Origin: Campylobacter rectus
GTDB lineage: Bacteria > Campylobacterota > Campylobacteria > Campylobacterales > Campylobacteraceae
Assembly: GCF_004803795.1 (NCBI RefSeq)
Contig: NZ_CP012543.1
Span: 1-64,000 of the forward strand
Reading direction: 5' to 3'
Length of the DNA: 64,000 nt
Part shown: piece after piece, positions 46,775 through 55,962 of the stretch
How positions within the stretch are numbered: position 1 is the first letter of the stretch
How the letters are laid out: each line of letters opens with the position of its first letter
Notes under the pieces: model-generated
The model's database searches: none
What the model was told of the DNA's origin: nothing
The model's input: only the letters and a program-made list of their open reading frames with translations
Position numbers and translations under genes: made by a program

Positions 46775-46985
46775 TTTATTTCTCGTGCTAAATTTTATCG
46801 ATACTATCACAAGCAAGCTTAAAATGAAATTATTATAAATTTATATAAAATAGTATGAAGTATCGTTTTGAAGGTTATAATATTAATTACAATTTCTAAA
46901 TTTGATCGAAATTTGCAAATTCGTCTGAGAGCGGCGTATCAGTGTTTTTTGACGACTCGGCTGTAAAATCAACGGGAAAAATAAA

Positions 46986-47061
<76 letters not shown>

Positions 47062-47177
47062 AATCGTCGAAAAAGATTTTGGAATTATATCATTTTTATC
47101 TTACGAAATTTTGAAATTTGATAAAATAAAATAAAATTTTAAGCAAAAATCGGCTAAAATCATCTTTTTCAAAAAAT

Positions 47178-47252
47178 GCGGGAATAGCTCAGGGGTAGAG
47201 CACAACCTTGCCAAGGTTGGGGTCGCGAGTTCGAATCTCGTTTCCCGCTCCA
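47178..47252 (+). tRNA. tRNA-Gly (anticodon GCC)
   Basis: Acceptor GCGGGAA with TTCCCGC, anticodon loop TTGCCAA giving GCC, T arm AGTTCGAATCT and encoded CCA. 75 nt. First of four plus-strand tRNA genes facing away from tRNA-Ala. Confidence 0.97.
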
Positions 47253-47275
47253 TCGGTTTTAAATTTAGGGAATTT

Positions 47276-47362
47276 GCCCGGGTGGCGGAATGGTAGACGC
47301 AAGGGACTTAAAATCCCTCGGTATTTTTTACCGTACCGGTTCAAGTCCGGTTTCGGGCACCA
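47276..47362 (+). tRNA. tRNA-Leu (anticodon TAA)
   Basis: Class II tRNA (87 nt) with acceptor GCCCGGG/TTCGGGC, anticodon TAA in GGGACTTAAAATCCC, long variable arm CGGTATTTTTTACCG and encoded CCA. Confidence 0.97.
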
Positions 47363-47372
47363 TTGACTTTTA

Positions 47373-47446
47373 GGCGACATAGCCAAGTGGTAAGGCATGA
47401 GCCTGCAAAGCTTTGATCCCCGGTTCGAATCCGGGTGTCGCCTCCA
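47373..47446 (+). tRNA. tRNA-Cys (anticodon GCA)
   Basis: Acceptor GGCGACA/TGTCGCC, anticodon loop CTGCAAA giving GCA, T arm GGTTCGAATCC and encoded CCA. 74 nt. Confidence 0.97.
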
Positions 47447-47463
47447 AAATTTAAGGAGAGAAA

Positions 47464-47619
47464 ATGCGTTATTTATTAATGCTATTATCTACTGCTTTTT
47501 TTGTGGTCGGCTGCTCAAACACTTGGCACGGCGTCAAAGAGGACACAAACAACGCCGTCGAGTGGTCAAAGGAAAAAGTCAATAAAGGCGCTTCTTATAT
47601 TAAGGAAAAAACCGAATAA
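47464..47619 (+). CDS. Small entericidin-like lipoprotein (51 aa)
   Basis: ATG preceded by AAGGAGAG, 13 bases after tRNA-Cys. Product MRYLLMLLSTAFFVVGCSNT... has a lipobox (VVGC, modified Cys17) and then a short amphipathic tail NTWHGVKEDTNNAVEWSKEK. The length, lipobox and helical tail match entericidin A/B-like bacterial lipoproteins. It is lodged inside the tRNA cluster and likely shares its transcript. Confidence 0.75.
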   Translation: MRYLLMLLSTAFFVVGCSNTWHGVKEDTNNAVEWSKEKVNKGASYIKEKTE

Positions 47620-47648
47620 ATTTGGCTATAATTAGCCGCATATTTTTA

Positions 47649-47738
47649 CGGGAGATGGCTGAGCGGTCGAAAGCGGCGGTCTTGAAAACCGTTGAGGTGT
47701 GAAAGCCTCCTGGGGTTCGAATCCCTATCTCCCGGCCA
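47649..47738 (+). tRNA. tRNA-Ser (anticodon TGA)
   Basis: Class II tRNA (90 nt) with acceptor CGGGAGA/TCTCCCG, anticodon loop CTTGAAA giving TGA, long variable arm, T arm GGTTCGAATCC and encoded CCA. Confidence 0.96.
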
Positions 47739-47870
47739 CTATCTAAACACCTTTCAAATTATCCATTTTTCAATGTTTTAAATATTTTTTAGCCATATTT
47801 TTGTTTCAAATTTGGGACTATTTTGCTTAATTATAAAATTTATTACGTATTTATCCGCAAGCTAAGGCGA

Positions 47871-49649
47871 TTAATTCCGGCAAGTGTCTCCAAATAAAAC
47901 GCAGTTATTAACCACCAGTTTAAGACAAAGCCACCAAATATAAATATCGGCATCGCTTGGAGATCCGCCGACCAGTCCGTGACATATTTTATTTCTGTAG
48001 TTTAGGCCTATCGGCTCCGTTAGTAAAAATTTTAGCTCTTCCGTCAAATCTCTCCCGAGCAATTCATATATTTTTGATTCTTGCAAAAGCGAGTTTATGC
48101 TTTTTTCCGATTCTACGCCGTTTTTATCGATAGTAGTCGTAGGGATTTTTTCTTGTTGCAATAAAATTCTCGCCAAATGCTCTATTTGAGGTATCAACAA
48201 ATGGCTTGAAACCAAAAAGTTTCTATCAAAACCGTAATACAAACCTTGCGCCCAGATATCTGCCCTGTCAGCAGGAACTACGCTAGAATTTCTGCAAATA
48301 TTATAAATGCAGGACATAGACACTCTATGTTCCTCTAAAATTTGCCAAAATGCAGGCAGTATCCTGCAGTCTACCGCCAACTCGACATATACATGGTATT
48401 GCTGGTACATTTCATGTTTTAATCGGTCATCTTTTGTAGTTATTTGCGACAATTTTCTTCCGTCGGCATCTACGTAAGTTTGAGTAATAAAATTTGAAAG
48501 CGGGGGTTTCTTTAGCAGGTTCTCGGATGACTTTTTGATATCTTCATATAGTGGATTTGCTGTGATATTAGCTAGGCATAATACCGCTTCAGATAGTTGC
48601 TTGCCTTTTACTGCTAGCTTTGCATTATTTTGATAACGCGAAATATCGATCTTATCGACAGCAATCAAGCTCATTTCGCTTCTAATATCTTGGTTATTTT
48701 GCTCTATCAGCTTGCGTATCTCGTCTATTTTTTGATCGATTCCGAGCTCATTTCTATCTTTTGCAGGAATACTTCTGAGCTCTTTTAGTGCTTGCTCTAG
48801 GTATATTTTTGACGATATAGCGCCGCTTTCTTTTGCTTTTTCTATTAAGATATTAGCTATTTTAAGTGCAGTTTCGGCTATTTTGGGGCTATTTTTGAGC
48901 TTCTTATACCATTTTTGCGACTCTTGATAATAGTCTATCGCCGCTATAAATTCTTCCCCTTTGGCAAAAGTATCGGCAAAATTTTCTAATTTTTCAGCTA
49001 CGCTTGGTTGCAGTTTTCTGTTCAGCTCCGCGATATCCAATAAATACGACATCCTTAAGCAGTAGTATTGATCGGTCGGCTCCGCCTTATTAAAACATTC
49101 TAAAATTTTATTTAGTATTTCGGCGTATTGATTTTTTGTGATTTTGGATAATAGCGATAGCCTGATAGCCCTTTCAAACGCATCTATATTAAATTGGTTT
49201 AGCGACTTTGGCTCTAGAGATATTTTCGAGTATTCATTTATGGCGATCTCTAAAAATTTTATATTTTTGGGAATTTTTAAAATCCATAAAATATCCGCCA
49301 TCCTTGATTTTAATCTGCAATCGGTTATTTCATCCAAAATACTCTCGAAAAATTCCAAATCTTGCTCGGTAAAATCCTCTAATATCGCTGATCTGCTATT
49401 GCCCCAGATGTATCCAGCTTCATATGGTTCGTTTAAGCTTCCCGGTTTTAAAGCCATAGAGTAAGCATTTCTTAGTAAATAAAACACTTTGCTAGCTTTT
49501 AAATTTCCATTGCTAAAATTTTCCTTGCACAAGTCCGCGAATTTAGAACTGTAATCATGAAAATATTTTGTATCTTTGAGTATTTCCGTCAAATTTATGC
49601 TCGAAAAATCATCTTTGGTTATCGTTGTTTGCCGTATTTCTTCGATCAA
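47871..49649 (-). CDS. DUF4209 (HEPN-like) protein, 592 aa
   Basis: N-terminal helical repeat region and a C-terminal DUF4209 domain: QIEHLARILLQQE, then LTEPIGLNYRNKICHGLVGGS. The R-N-X3-H motif (RNKICHG near 553-559) is the HEPN ribonuclease-type signature. Proteins with this domain are scattered across bacteria and several HEPN families are RNA-cleaving effectors of defence or stress systems; function here is not known. It lies directly after the tRNA cluster, a frequent insertion spot. Composition is moderately AT-rich. No partner gene is next to it. Confidence 0.7.
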   Translation of the reverse strand: MIEEIRQTTITKDDFSSINLTEILKDTKYFHDYSSKFADLCKENFSNGNLKASKVFYLLRNAYSMALKPGSLNEPYEAGYIWGNSRSAILEDFTEQDLEFFESILDEITDCRLKSRMADILWILKIPKNIKFLEIAINEYSKISLEPKSLNQFNIDAFERAIRLSLLSKITKNQYAEILNKILECFNKAEPTDQYYCLRMSYLLDIAELNRKLQPSVAEKLENFADTFAKGEEFIAAIDYYQESQKWYKKLKNSPKIAETALKIANILIEKAKESGAISSKIYLEQALKELRSIPAKDRNELGIDQKIDEIRKLIEQNNQDIRSEMSLIAVDKIDISRYQNNAKLAVKGKQLSEAVLCLANITANPLYEDIKKSSENLLKKPPLSNFITQTYVDADGRKLSQITTKDDRLKHEMYQQYHVYVELAVDCRILPAFWQILEEHRVSMSCIYNICRNSSVVPADRADIWAQGLYYGFDRNFLVSSHLLIPQIEHLARILLQQEKIPTTTIDKNGVESEKSINSLLQESKIYELLGRDLTEELKFLLTEPIGLNYRNKICHGLVGGSPSDADIYIWWLCLKLVVNNCVLFGDTCRN

Positions 49650-49675
49650 ATTTCAGCCTTTTTAAACAAAATTTT

Positions 49676-50164
49676 TCACTCCGTCGTTGCAAATTTGACC
49701 AATCTCGGCCGTGCGATGCGTTCATAATCTTTCGTGTTTAAAATGATAGAGCGATCCAGTAAGCCTGCATTAAAGGCGAGCTCTGCATAGCGCACAAACA
49801 GGCTCGGATCGGCGATCAGCTCTAGCTCCTCATGAAAGCTAAACGGCGGAACGCTACCAAAGATGCAGTCGGTTAGTCGTATGACCTCATCGGGGCTTGC
49901 TAGGCTTGCTCTAGTGCCGCCAAGCGCCTGTGCGATGAGCTGTAAATCAGCCTTGTAATCCGCCGGCAGTACGGCTAAAACATATCGTTTAGCGACCCCG
50001 CCTTTTACGACGCAAACGAGCGCCTTAGCCCCCTGCCCTAGCTCCGTTCCGCGCGCTACGGCGACCTCGGCCGAGGTTTTAGCGCTAGCGTGAGATACCG
50101 CGCGGAAGTCCGCATTTTGCGTGCTTAGCAGCTCTTTTAATTTCTCGAAAATTTGCTCCGACAT
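49676..50164 (-). CDS. YbaK/ProX-type aminoacyl-tRNA editing protein
   Basis: 162 residues of the YbaK/aminoacyl-tRNA deacylase fold, which hydrolyses mischarged tRNA. Seen: HASAKTSAEVAVARGTELGQGAKALVCVVKGG (with the conserved KA/LV core), LASPDEVIRLTDCIFGSVPPF (GxxPPF loop) and the C-terminal strand SIILNTKDYERIA. Free-standing and monocistronic. The exact amino acid (Cys-tRNA(Pro) or other) cannot be told. Confidence 0.8.
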   Translation of the reverse strand: MSEQIFEKLKELLSTQNADFRAVSHASAKTSAEVAVARGTELGQGAKALVCVVKGGVAKRYVLAVLPADYKADLQLIAQALGGTRASLASPDEVIRLTDCIFGSVPPFSFHEELELIADPSLFVRYAELAFNAGLLDRSIILNTKDYERIARPRLVKFATTE

Positions 50165-50627
50165 CGCTTTCCTTTTATTTAAAATTTAGTTTAAATTATA
50201 CAGCAAATTTTAAAATGTTCGCCTTTTTACCGCACTCGTCCTTTTTGCAAATTTAAAATTCGTAGCCGTTTTTGCGCAAAAAACGCTTGGGTAGTGCGCC
50301 CTAAATTTTTTACCGTATCTTAACGCCCTAAATTTTAAATATTTTTTGGCTATTATTTCTCAAATTTGTCTTAAAATAAGCTAAGCAAGGCGGTAAATTT
50401 GAAACAAAACGGCCGGGAACGCCGCCGCCCCGGTTTAGCGTCAAATTTGAGCAGGTTTGTCGCATCCGTGTAAACGGATCTAAGCCGCCGAGTAAATATA
50501 AATTTAGCTGATTTTATCGGCTTGCGAACGCAAATTTACGGCGACTTATTTATGCCATTGGAGCCTAAAGGCGCGGCAAAAATAGAGTCGGCCAAACAAA
50601 ATCGGCAAAATTTAACAAAGGAAAAAC
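50165..50627. other. Intergenic region, nothing identified
   Basis: About 460 bases upstream of ung with several AAATTT and TAAAAT words but no gene, repeat or RNA fold that I can support. Confidence 0.4.
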
Positions 50628-51320
50628 ATGCAAATGCAAATCGATAAAATCCAAATCGAAGCCGGCTGGAAAGAGGCGCTAAAAGAGGAGTTTTTGAGCG
50701 AAAATTTCGCCCGCGTGAAGGAAAATTTCCTGCGAGCAAAGGCTGCGGGCGAGGTCTATCCGCCAAATGCGCTGATATTTAACGCCTTTAATCTCACGCC
50801 GTTTAGCGCCGTCAAGGTCGTGATCCTGGGCCAAGACCCATACCACGGTGCGGGGCAGGCGATGGGGCTAAGCTTTTCCGTGCCGCGCGGCGTCAAAATC
50901 CCGCCGAGCCTGGCCAACATCTATAAGGAGATCCGCGACGATCTGGGTATCGCGGAGCCAAACTCGGGCGATCTGAGCTACTGGGCGAGGCAGGGCGTGC
51001 TACTACTAAACGCGACGCTAAGCGTTAGCGCGGGGCAGGCCAACTCGCACTCGAATTTCGGTTGGCAGGAGTTCACGGACGCTGCTATCAGGAGGCTTAG
51101 CGAATGCGCCGAGAACGTCGTTTTCATGCTCTGGGGCAACCCCGCTAAGGCCAAAATCCCTCTCATTGACGCCAACAAACATCTCGTACTAACGGCGGCT
51201 CATCCAAGCCCGTTAGCGCGCGGCGCGTTTTTTGGTTGCAGGCACTTTTCAAAGGCGAATTTATATCTCGCCGAGCACGGCAAAGCGCCGATAGACTGGG
51301 ATCTAAACAATGCGGTTTAG
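50628..51320 (+). CDS. ung: Uracil-DNA glycosylase
   Basis: Removes uracil from DNA as the first step of base-excision repair. Motif A GQDPYHGAGQAMGLSF (catalytic Asp) and motif B HPSPLA with the catalytic His are both present at expected spacing, and WGNPAK lies between. 230 residues is normal. Two ATGs (50628 and 50634) are possible; AAAGG lies about 8-12 bases upstream of the first. Confidence 0.96.
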   Translation: MQMQIDKIQIEAGWKEALKEEFLSENFARVKENFLRAKAAGEVYPPNALIFNAFNLTPFSAVKVVILGQDPYHGAGQAMGLSFSVPRGVKIPPSLANIYKEIRDDLGIAEPNSGDLSYWARQGVLLLNATLSVSAGQANSHSNFGWQEFTDAAIRRLSECAENVVFMLWGNPAKAKIPLIDANKHLVLTAAHPSPLARGAFFGCRHFSKANLYLAEHGKAPIDWDLNNAV

Positions 51321-51492
51321 GATGGTTTGAATTTGGCTACGATAAAGCGCATTTTTGTGATTTGGGCTAAATAGGCTACGTCAAATTTGCAATAAAAAGC
51401 TCGTCAAACTAGCTCTGGCGGATTTAAAATTTGCCCGTAGAGCTTTTTAGCTTTACTTGGCAAAAGCGGCTCAAATTTTCTATAAAGCAGGC

Positions 51493-51798
51493 CTACTTTT
51501 GCGCTTTCTCCGCCCTCATCTCGTCTAGCATAGATTTTATCTTGGCCGATTCGCGCTCGCAAAATTTCTCGTCGCCGCTTTGTATAATTAACGCCGCTTG
51601 GCCATCCTGCGCTTTTTGTAGCTCGCTAAATTTAAGCTCAAAGAGCCTAAAGGCCTGCGGATCGTCTTTTAGCTGCTTAGATTTTATTTCGTAAAGCTCG
51701 TTTAGGTAAATTTTGCTTTGATTCACGTACTCCTCGCATGCGTTTTGAGCGCCTAAAGCCAGCGCGCTGAGTGCGTAAAATGTCAATATTTTTCTCAT
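51493..51798 (-). CDS. Small secreted protein, DUF5339-like (101 aa)
   Basis: Signal peptide (about 1-17), then NACEEYVNQSKIYLNELYEI, a helical domain with two cysteines. The start CEEY and length match the DUF5339-like family, and the protein at 53072-53341 (CEEYFKLVDQFVEKT) is a diverged paralogue. Likely a periplasmic helical protein with one disulfide. Function unknown. Confidence 0.65.
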   Translation of the reverse strand: MRKILTFYALSALALGAQNACEEYVNQSKIYLNELYEIKSKQLKDDPQAFRLFELKFSELQKAQDGQAALIIQSGDEKFCERESAKIKSMLDEMRAEKAQK

Positions 51799-51877
51799 CG
51801 TCGTCCTTTAAATTTGCAAAATTATACACTTTTTTAGGGTTTAAATTTTATAATTTTCAAAAATTTAAAGGTGAAAA

Positions 51878-52396
51878 ATGAGACGAAAAGATAGAGAATT
51901 AAGCGCGCAAGACGGGCTTGCGATCATCGATGCGAGCGAATACGGCACGATCTCTTGTATCGCGGATGACGGCGAGATATTTAGCGTACCCGTTTCGGTC
52001 GTGCGCGAGGGCGCGAGCCTATTTTTACACGGCGCACCCGCAGGCACCAAGGCAAAGCTGCTAAACGGTGGCAAAGAGGCGACGCTGGTTTGCGTTAGCT
52101 ATGCGCGGGTGCCGGTTCTAACGGACGAGCAGCTGGACGCGATCAAGGATGACGGCAAGGCGCTTGCTGCGAAAGTTTTCACGACCGAATACAAATCCGC
52201 CGTCGCCAAAGTAAAGGCTTATCTCGTGACGGACGAGGTAGCGCGGCTGCACGCGCTGAGGCTGCTTTGCGAAAAATACACGCCGGCGTATATGAGCGCA
52301 TTTGACGTCGCGGCGGCTCATGGACTAAAAGCGACGAATATCTACGAGCTAAAAATCGAAAGCATAACGGCGAAAGCAAAAATCATTCGGGACTGA
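51878..52396 (+). CDS. NimA-like pyridoxamine 5'-phosphate oxidase family protein
   Basis: 172-residue split-barrel flavin-binding protein: EYGTISCIADDGEIFSVPVSVVREGASLFLHGAPAGTKAKLL is the N-terminal sheet shared with NimA-type nitroimidazole resistance proteins, followed by KATNIYELKIESITAKAK at the end, typical of the group. Probably binds FMN or heme and reduces small compounds; the substrate cannot be told. Starts with AAAGGTGAAAA upstream. Confidence 0.82.
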   Translation: MRRKDRELSAQDGLAIIDASEYGTISCIADDGEIFSVPVSVVREGASLFLHGAPAGTKAKLLNGGKEATLVCVSYARVPVLTDEQLDAIKDDGKALAAKVFTTEYKSAVAKVKAYLVTDEVARLHALRLLCEKYTPAYMSAFDVAAAHGLKATNIYELKIESITAKAKIIRD

Positions 52397-53047
52397 ATTT
52401 TGCGTTTATGAGACGGCATCGCTGCGTTAAATTTGACTTGCAAGCCGGCTTTACGGCATCAAATTTAGCTTAGCAGGACGGCTTGCGGCGCCAAATTTGA
52501 CATTAAAATTTTAAAAATCGATCCGGGCGCGAGCGGGCAAAATTTTAAGCCAATTTTAAAAATTTATTAAATCTTTAAATCTTAAGCTGATGGATAGCCA
52601 TTATTTAGCCGGCGAGGCGATTTGTGGGGGTATTTTAACGGCTTTAACGTTAATGCTTTTAGTTAATAATTCGCACGGAGAATGGTTGCGAAAAACAGAG
52701 GCTTTACGAGCCAAATTTAAATATCTGAAATTTTGCCTCTCAAATTTATCTTAAATTACCACTAAAATTGTCCAAGCAAATTTTAGCGAATTTGTCGCCA
52801 TTATGTGGTTTAAAAACGGACCTATAAGTTCAGGCGAGGCCATACGCCAAATAAACCTATGAGTTTGCGCCAGGCAACAGATGCTTTCACGTCTCTTCCA
52901 CGGAGTCGCGGTTAACAGGTTCGCGTCTTTGGCGGCGTATAGCTCGACTATCTCGCTTGCGGCAAATTTACAGACGTCAAACCGCCGAATTTACAAATAA
53001 AATTGAAATTTAAATAAAATAGGAAAATTTATGTATATTAAAAACAA
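52397..53047. other. Long intergenic region with an unexplained block
   Basis: About 650 bases without a gene. The middle (about 52815-52965) is richer in GC and has two related stretches (CCTATAAGTTCAGGCGAGGC near 52821 and CCTATGAGTTTGCGCCAGGC near 52856) and short inverted repeats, as expected of a structured RNA or degraded element. On the minus strand it could fold around CCGCGACTCCGTGG. No known class could be matched. Confidence 0.35.
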
Positions 53048-53067
53048 AACCCCTCCAAAAGGAGGGA
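53040..53067 (-). terminator. Rho-independent terminator of the DUF5339 gene
   Basis: Minus-strand hairpin CCCTCC-TTTT-GGAGGG followed by GTTTTGTTTTT. It closes the small secreted protein gene. Confidence 0.85.
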
Positions 53068-53071
53068 AAAA

Positions 53072-53341
53072 TCACTTAGGTAATGTAGCTATAACTTGTT
53101 TCATTTGTTCAAGAGCGGGTTTGCAAGCCGCCTCTTGAGCATCTTTTGGAAGCTGGGCAAACTGAGCTTTTTGGCTCTCGTAAGTAGATTTCATAGCTGC
53201 CATTTGCGGGTTGTCTTTTGTTTTTTCGACAAATTGATCAACTAGCTTGAAATACTCCTCGCAAGCGGGCGCAAGATCTGCCGCAGATGCGCTAACGCCC
53301 ATTATGCCAAGAGCGGCAACTACTAACAATGACTTTTTCAT
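53072..53341 (-). CDS. Small secreted DUF5339 protein (89 aa)
   Basis: Signal peptide MKKSLLVVAALGIMGVSASA followed by ADLAPACEEYFKLVDQFVEKT and a helical domain with a second cysteine (EAACKP). This small periplasmic family is widespread in Campylobacter and of unknown role. It has a strong ribosome binding site (AAGGAGA) and its own terminator, so it is expressed alone, probably at high level. It is related to the 101-aa protein at 51493. Confidence 0.85.
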   Translation of the reverse strand: MKKSLLVVAALGIMGVSASAADLAPACEEYFKLVDQFVEKTKDNPQMAAMKSTYESQKAQFAQLPKDAQEAACKPALEQMKQVIATLPK

Positions 53342-53498
53342 ATGTTCTCCTTAGATGAAATGGAGTCGCATTATAACATTTTTTCTTTATCTGTAAGTAA
53401 AATTTAAAAATTTTGTTAAAAATAAAACTTAAATTAAATAAAAAGTGCTAAAATTATACCAACTATCAATATTTCTATCTTAATGTAAAGGATAAGTC

Positions 53499-55646
53499 AT
53501 GAGTAAATTTAGTGTTATCGCAGCTGCGGTTTTGTTTGGAGCGTGCTCGGCTCTCGCGCAAACGGGAGATTCGGGCGCCAAGTTTAAGCGCACCGATAGC
53601 AATGCGACCGAATCTGTAAAGCTCGATATGGTTTCGGTCACGGCAAACAGGAGCGAAACCGACGTCGCTAAATACGCCGGCCAGGTTAGTGTTTTAAATC
53701 AAAGCGACTTGATAAAATCGCCGTCTGTCATCGACGCTCTGGGCTCTGTGCCCGGTGTTATGCTTGGAAACGACTACGGCAGGCAAGTTGGCCAATACTA
53801 CAACATCCGCGGTTTCGGCTACCAAAGCGAAGCGCGCGTCATCATCGAACAAGATGGCATCAAGCGCTCGCCTTCGCTTTTTTCAAATCAAATTTCAAGC
53901 TTTCGCGTGGATAACGACCTGCTAAAGCGTGTCGAGGTCGTAAAGGGCGCTAGCTCGGTTTTGCACGGTAGCGGCGCAGTTGGCGGTATCGTGAGCATGA
54001 GGACTAAAGATGTGAGTGACTTTATAAACTCCGGCAGCAACTATGGCGTTACGATCGGCCATCGTCAAGAGAGCAACCATATGAGCTCAAATCGTGCTGC
54101 TATTGCAGCCAAGCCGGTAGAAAATTTCGGAATTTTGCTTTACGGTAAGCACGCGGACTTCGGCAAAATAAAGATGGCTAAAGACGGCAAGCGTTCGGGT
54201 GTGAAATATGCAGCGAATGACGAGCAGATAAACACCGTCTTCGCTAAGACAGAGTGGGCGATAACCGACGAACACGCTTTGGAGGCCAGTGTATTTAATT
54301 ATCACGAAAAATTCTCCTCTTTTCCTTGGCAGTCGCTTTACTGGAGTGAGGATGAAGAGTTGCCTACTTCAGGACGGCTAAAACAGCGAGATTACAGCAT
54401 AACGTATAAATATACTCCGCTCAATAACAGATGGATAAATCTTTCCGCTCAGTATTACAACGCTAAAGCGCTAAATCATAGGATTAGAACTGGCTTTGAT
54501 AGAGGCACTCCAGTCTATATCGACTATAAAAACAAAGATGACAGATGGGGCGTCAGGCTTAAAAATGAAAGTCTATTTAACACGGGTTGGCTGGAGCATA
54601 GACTAGTTACTGGTATCGACTATGAGCATAGAAAAGAGGATGCGATATTTTGGTTTAACGGCAAGCTTAACGATTTCGGTTCGTTTCCGAATTTTTATAA
54701 AGACCTCGGCATCTATACACAAGACGTATTTAACATAGGCAGATTCGAATTTACTCTCGGCGGTAGATTTGATAAATTTAAACGTGGGATTAAAGTCGGC
54801 GACCGTAACTCCTACTCCGAGTCGAGATTTTCTCCGAAACTGGGCCTTGCATATGAAATCTTTGATGGTATAAATTTGCTCGCAGGATATGCCGAAACCT
54901 TTAGAGGGCCTACTCCGAACGAAACCTCGTCGGCAGGTCCGCTAAATCCGCACTACTGGTATATCCCAAATCCAAGCCTAAAGCCTGAGATAGCCAAAGA
55001 GTACGAGGTAGGCTTTTCTATCGACAAACAAGGTCTTGCGGGTAATGACGAGCTATACTTTAAGGCCACCTACTACGACGGTAATGTCAAGGATATGATA
55101 AATTTAAAAGCGAAGCCGAGTAATCCGCCATTTGATCCGGATGCGAAATTTAGGCGCTACGGAATGTATGAAAACGTAGATAACGCAAAGCGTAGAGGTA
55201 TCGAGATCGAATCCAAATACGCTATAAACAATCTTACGTTTTCGCTCGGATACGACCACACGAAAATTTACGACAAAGCGACTAAAAAAATACTCACCGT
55301 CTATGCAGACAAGCTAACTTTGGGTGCTATGTATAGATATGAGCCATGGGGGCTGAGCCTTGGAGGTGATATGACGCATTGGTTTAAGCCTAATAACGAT
55401 GAGAAATATTTCATCGTACGCGGTAAAAAATACGAAAATGTAGACGAGACCTTTACCATTGTAAATTTCAAGGGTAAATGGGAACCTAAAAATTTCGACA
55501 GCTATTTGCTAAACAAAGGGCTTAAAATCAGCTTTGGTGTGAATAACATCTTTAACAAAGAATATATATTCGCAAACGGACTTAAGAAAACTAGCAGAGT
55601 TGGCAAAGGCAGAAACTTCTACGTAGATTTTGAAAAGACGTTTTAA
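53499..55646 (+). CDS. TonB-dependent outer-membrane receptor, heme type
   Basis: 715 residues with a signal peptide, plug domain (DMVSVTANRSETDVAKYAG TonB box region, IRGFGY, VEVVKGASSVLHGSGAVGGIV) and a 22-strand barrel ending in Phe (FYVDFEKTF). Barrel motifs FRGPTPNE (near 467) and NPSLKPE (near 490) correspond to the FRAP and NPNL boxes of heme/hemoglobin receptors such as HmuR and ChuA. Uptake genes (ABC, TonB) are not adjacent. TAAAAT box 53450-53455 upstream; iron control by Fur is likely but no clear box could be fixed. Confidence 0.88.
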   Translation: MSKFSVIAAAVLFGACSALAQTGDSGAKFKRTDSNATESVKLDMVSVTANRSETDVAKYAGQVSVLNQSDLIKSPSVIDALGSVPGVMLGNDYGRQVGQYYNIRGFGYQSEARVIIEQDGIKRSPSLFSNQISSFRVDNDLLKRVEVVKGASSVLHGSGAVGGIVSMRTKDVSDFINSGSNYGVTIGHRQESNHMSSNRAAIAAKPVENFGILLYGKHADFGKIKMAKDGKRSGVKYAANDEQINTVFAKTEWAITDEHALEASVFNYHEKFSSFPWQSLYWSEDEELPTSGRLKQRDYSITYKYTPLNNRWINLSAQYYNAKALNHRIRTGFDRGTPVYIDYKNKDDRWGVRLKNESLFNTGWLEHRLVTGIDYEHRKEDAIFWFNGKLNDFGSFPNFYKDLGIYTQDVFNIGRFEFTLGGRFDKFKRGIKVGDRNSYSESRFSPKLGLAYEIFDGINLLAGYAETFRGPTPNETSSAGPLNPHYWYIPNPSLKPEIAKEYEVGFSIDKQGLAGNDELYFKATYYDGNVKDMINLKAKPSNPPFDPDAKFRRYGMYENVDNAKRRGIEIESKYAINNLTFSLGYDHTKIYDKATKKILTVYADKLTLGAMYRYEPWGLSLGGDMTHWFKPNNDEKYFIVRGKKYENVDETFTIVNFKGKWEPKNFDSYLLNKGLKISFGVNNIFNKEYIFANGLKKTSRVGKGRNFYVDFEKTF

Positions 55647-55712
55647 GTTTATTATGGTAGGCGAGCTAAAATCAAGCTAAATTTAGCTTAAATTCGGTTC
55701 GTATCCGCCTTT

Positions 55713-55740
55713 AAATTTGCCCTAAATTTAGGGCAAATTT
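55713..55740. terminator. 28-bp perfect palindrome, likely terminator after the TonB receptor
   Basis: AAATTTGCCCTAAA followed at once by its reverse complement, then TACTATTTTT. A perfect 14-bp stem with almost no loop space; in RNA it would form about 12 pairs with a small AT loop. Confidence 0.65.
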
Positions 55741-55962
55741 TACTATTTTTAGATACTCGTTTGTGCGGGTATCAAATCGCAACGACATTAAATTGACTAC
55801 TGTTTTGTTTAAATTTTTCGTTTGCTATAGGCGGTGCTAGGGCGTCAAATTTTATCCCGCATTTGCTTTTTCTTGCCGGCTCAAATTTGACCAGCCCGCT
55901 CTCGCAATCCGCTTCTTAATTTAAATTTGACTATAATACTTTAAAATTTAAAAGGAGCAAAT

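Noticed and set aside
47189-47398. 69-codon frame across the tRNA genes
   Set aside because: It covers tRNA-Gly and tRNA-Leu on the opposite strand; sequence is that of tRNA genes.
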